Source of the DNA: Chromobotia macracanthus
Lineage: Eukaryota > Chordata > Actinopteri > Cypriniformes > Botiidae
Length of the DNA stretch: 64,000 nucleotides
Direction of reading: 5' to 3'
NCBI GenBank assembly: GCA_036877525.1
Contig: JAZGTH010000072.1
Coordinates: forward strand, 4,744,001-4,808,000
The notes beneath the pieces were generated by a model. That model was not told the origin of the DNA. It saw only the letters and a program-made list of their open reading frames with translations, and did no database searches. The position numbers were made by a program, and so were the translations under genes. Positions 61,350-64,000 of the stretch are shown here, piece by piece. Position 1 is the first letter of the stretch. Every line of letters starts with the position of its first letter.

Positions 61350-61465
61350 AATAATTAGTTGTTACTAACTAATTATTACTATTAATATGACTACTATGTT
61401 GACATATAAATGGACAGTTATTCAATTATCAATTAATACAAATGTTTGTTTGCATTAATTGATAA
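61350..61465. repeat. Pair of AT-rich inverted repeats
   Basis: AATAATTAGTT pairs with AACTAATTATT across 6 nt (61350-61377). TTATCAATTAATACAAA pairs with TTTGCATTAATTGATAA across 6 nt (61426-61465, 16 of 17 pairs). Possibly the remains of a palindromic MITE. Confidence 0.6.
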
Positions 61466-62269
61466 ACATATTTCCTTGAAAAGATATTTTTCTTGAAAGA
61501 AATCTTTTTTATCTTTTCATTATGTATTTATTACATAAAGGATACAAGTTTAACAAGTGCCTGTAAGAACAGGTGTATATGCAACACAATGATGTACACT
61601 GTTGTGTATCTGTTGTATTTACCTTTGTCTTAAAATTGAGTGTTTTGTCACTGACTGCTGTAGATAAGCTTTATTAACAGTCAGATATCTGCAAGCTGTC
61701 AGGGGCAGATGAGCTCTGAGGCAACAGAAAAACGGCCGTTTGTTGCATAACATGTTTTCTCATTTCCAGACACTCATTACGCCCTTAATTTAGCCATTAA
61801 CACGTTTATTTGCTTATGCAATCATGAATGCGTCCACAGCCGACAGACTCATTACTGTTTTTTCCTTTCAGTATTTTGATTATTTTCGTTTCTCTTGTTT
61901 TTAAATGCAAGATAAAGCTTATGTAGCACTGTGGCTGTTGTGTTCACTTGCGTTTGCATTTTATTTTTTCTAATTCTTTCTACTTTTGTTTTTTTATGTG
62001 TAATGTTATGTAATATACAGTAAAACTACACATGCAAAAGTTGTTTGGTGAAACTTTGTAAAGTGTTGGTTTGCTTTGAGTCTTTTTATTGCACCATTTT
62101 GTTGCTAATCACACCTATTGTCCTATTGACAAAAAAAGTAATATGTTTAAAGTGTGTTCTGTGCAATTAAAGCTACTCGCGGGGAAGTCACCACTGCCTA
62201 CACAGCTGAATATAAACAACACTTCTGATTCCTGCTTTAAGTTTTTGGAAGACGGAATTCAGGCATGAA

Positions 62270-62600
62270 AACATCCACCAATATTCGTCCTCATTTGCAT
62301 TTCTAATTGAACATTTAAGCGGCATCATTTTCTAGCAGTCGTGGCGTGCTGTCACTTTTTAATATTTTATGCAAATGAGCCAATTAGCCTATCTAACTTG
62401 ATGAATGCCACATCTCTGCATTCTAAACCGTTATACGGCACCATGTGTCGCTCGCTTTTATTTTGATAGGTCCGCTCACGACTGCCGACACCGTGACAAT
62501 GGTTGATGTTTCTTTAAATACTGGGAATTTGGCAGACTGTTGGTTTGGATGTGGGCAGAGTTGGCAAAGAGACGGAGGAGGTGGATGAGAGGTCAATAAA
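62270..62600. promoter_or_regulatory. Candidate enhancer-like noncoding block
   Basis: Contains an octamer plus homeodomain composite (TATGCAAATGAGCCAATTAG, 62368-62387), a CATCATTTTCTAGCAG word and CpG-containing GTCGCTCGC. It is repeat-free with even composition. By-eye call. Confidence 0.3.
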
Positions 62601-62640
62601 AGAAGCAATTTGCAAAGAATAAACTGAGTGTAGTTGAAAT

Positions 62641-62735
62641 GAAAGAACATTCCCAGGACATAACATCTTTAACAGTTTTGTTATTTAATGGAAACATTAG
62701 CAAAACATTCTTACAACCTAAAAATGATAGCTGGG
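62641..62735 (+). mobile_element. CCCAGCTAACA MITE, right end only
   Basis: GAAAGAACATTCCCAGGACA, then ATGGAAACATTAGC and TTCTTACAACCTAAAAATGA, ending TAGCTGGG. Confidence 0.7.
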
Positions 62736-63654
62736 ATGGCTGTATCAGGCATGATCAGCTCTTCGTTACTGCAGTGTTCAGGGCAATGGACTGGTTTTGA
62801 GGTTGCTGCATCTACATCATTCTTTAACTTCCATCGCTGTTTAAAAATGAAATGTGCATTGATCTTTAGAAAAAGAACAGTGGCATGACTCTCTTCCCTC
62901 CCACTTTCTTCCTGCTGGAAACAGACAAAACAATTACCAGGCAGACGCTGCAGCTCCGCACAATCAACACTCAGTAAAAATGGAACAATTACCACTTGCT
63001 TTAGGTGTGTGTGTGTGTTTGTTTGTGTTCGTGTGCATGCATTTTCTTTTGACGTCAACATTTTAGTCCTCAATATATTGGTAGCTCAGACTCAGCTGGT
63101 GTTTGTTTATGCTTATTTTTGTACTAGTTATTTTCTGATGAAGTCACATATTTAACCAATAGGAGAGAGGCTGCTTGTGTTGTTTTTGTGTCTGTGTTAA
63201 GGGCCCCGGGAACGGAGTCATTTTATGGCATACTGAAGCCACCTTTGAGTTTGCGTTTCTGCACACTAACAAGCTTTGAATCAACTCCTCCTCTTGTTTG
63301 TAGTGCAGTTTTGATTTTTTTGCAGAAGCTCTTGAATCAATGGAAATGAAATTGCTCATCTAGACAGAGTCAATAGTCTCCAAACAGCCGACACTAAATG
63401 TCAGGTCCCCTTCATATTTACTGTGAATCAATGGAGAGTGAAAGAACGATGGAGTCCAAAATGGCATGTCAGTTTATCTACAGACAATCCATGTTGCCTC
63501 TTGCTTTTGTGTGGGAGTTATCCTTTGCCTCTGATCCAGGGTCAGTATCTCACTACTCAAAGTGTGCCTGTAAATAAACAATTCATATTATAAAACTGAT
63601 CTGAGATTAGGATTATAAAACAAATGCTTTTGTCTTGGTAAAGGAGTTATAAAT
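62736..63654. other. Intronic, no gene recognised
   Basis: One full CRE (TGACGTCA, 63050-63057) and a small TG run at 63007-63018. The 120-codon minus-strand ORF at 62711-63073 has no domain. Confidence 0.35.
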
Positions 63655-63750
63655 TGCAGCAATGGTGTAGCGGTTAACGCACATTGTATTCTTTATACAT
63701 GTTGAGCCTTGGTGCTCATACAAGAAATTCAGGTTTGAATCTTCTCTATA
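63655..63750 (+). mobile_element. tRNA-derived SINE head (degenerate)
   Basis: An A-box-like TGGTGTAGCGGTTAACGC (63663-63680) and a B-box-like GGTTTGAATCT (63732-63742) are spaced as in a tRNA gene. The acceptor and anticodon arms cannot be folded convincingly, so a tRNA-related SINE rather than a functional tRNA is the better reading. The tail and family are not identified. Confidence 0.5.
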
Positions 63751-64000
63751 TTTTTATCTCTGTTGTGATTTATCATAATGGAAGTCCAGTGACTGACTTT
63801 TTAAATATGAATCAAATGTAGTAACTTGTCATATTCAGTAATATCTGTCAGCATGTGTTTGTTTGAAAGGTCATATAGCTAAATAGTGTTTTGTTTTATG
63901 GTGCTCATATAAAGATTTATAGTTGATACAAAACGTTTGTTTCTTCCTCTGAAATATATAGGACTGCATGACAAGCTGCAGTGCTGTTGCACAGGTGATA

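Larger units (their letters stand above)
60791..62640. other. Intronic, AT hairpins and a possible enhancer block
   Basis: Two AT-rich inverted repeats (61350-61377 and 61426-61465) suggest a decayed foldback element at about 61285-61500. 62270-62600 is repeat-free and holds TATGCAAATGAGCCAATTAG. No gene. Confidence 0.35.

Overview
The window looks like vertebrate, teleost DNA, most likely from a cyprinid fish. The evidence is long TG/CA, CT and TA microsatellites, minisatellites, CpG depletion outside two islands, several families of short terminal-inverted-repeat elements (many ending in TTAA) of the kind abundant in carp-like genomes, and no compact ORF organisation. The species cannot be fixed from the sequence. 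Almost every ORF of 60-200 codons here is chance or repeat translation.

One protein-coding element can be supported. It is a first coding exon on the + strand at 25332-25392, inside a CpG island. It encodes a hydrophobic signal-peptide start and ends in a phase-1 GT donor. The peptide aligns without gaps to the remembered start of vertebrate CADM2 (SynCAM2): K4, the Y-S-x-C-G block and the junction glycine coincide. My best reading is exon 1 of a fish cadm2 gene, with everything after 25392 being the 5' part of a very long intron 1. That fits the large first intron of CADM2 in other vertebrates. No second exon is visible.

Layout. 1-24965: upstream, gene-free as far as I can see, with an isolated CpG-rich patch (3640-4145), a CA/CTAGCAGCAG minisatellite (4701-5303), a 1.5-kb minisatellite of 30/32-bp units (11091-12640), a four-unit 70-80-bp repeat (18236-18530), MITEs, and about 1 kb of TG repeat punctuated by TAACA (23966-24964) abutting the promoter. 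24966-26790: CpG island, promoter elements, exon 1, and a 35-44-bp tandem repeat built on ATGCAT just inside intron 1. 26790-64000: intron 1, with many MITE copies, microsatellites, a SINE-like tRNA-derived head, a 69-nt miRNA-precursor-like hairpin (34113-34181), and stretches rich in homeodomain, octamer and CRE motifs that could be regulatory.

No bacterial, viral or CRISPR system was found. The items most worth checking are the pre-miRNA-like hairpin, the TG block against the promoter, the second CpG island 21 kb upstream, and the repeated POU/homeodomain composite motif.
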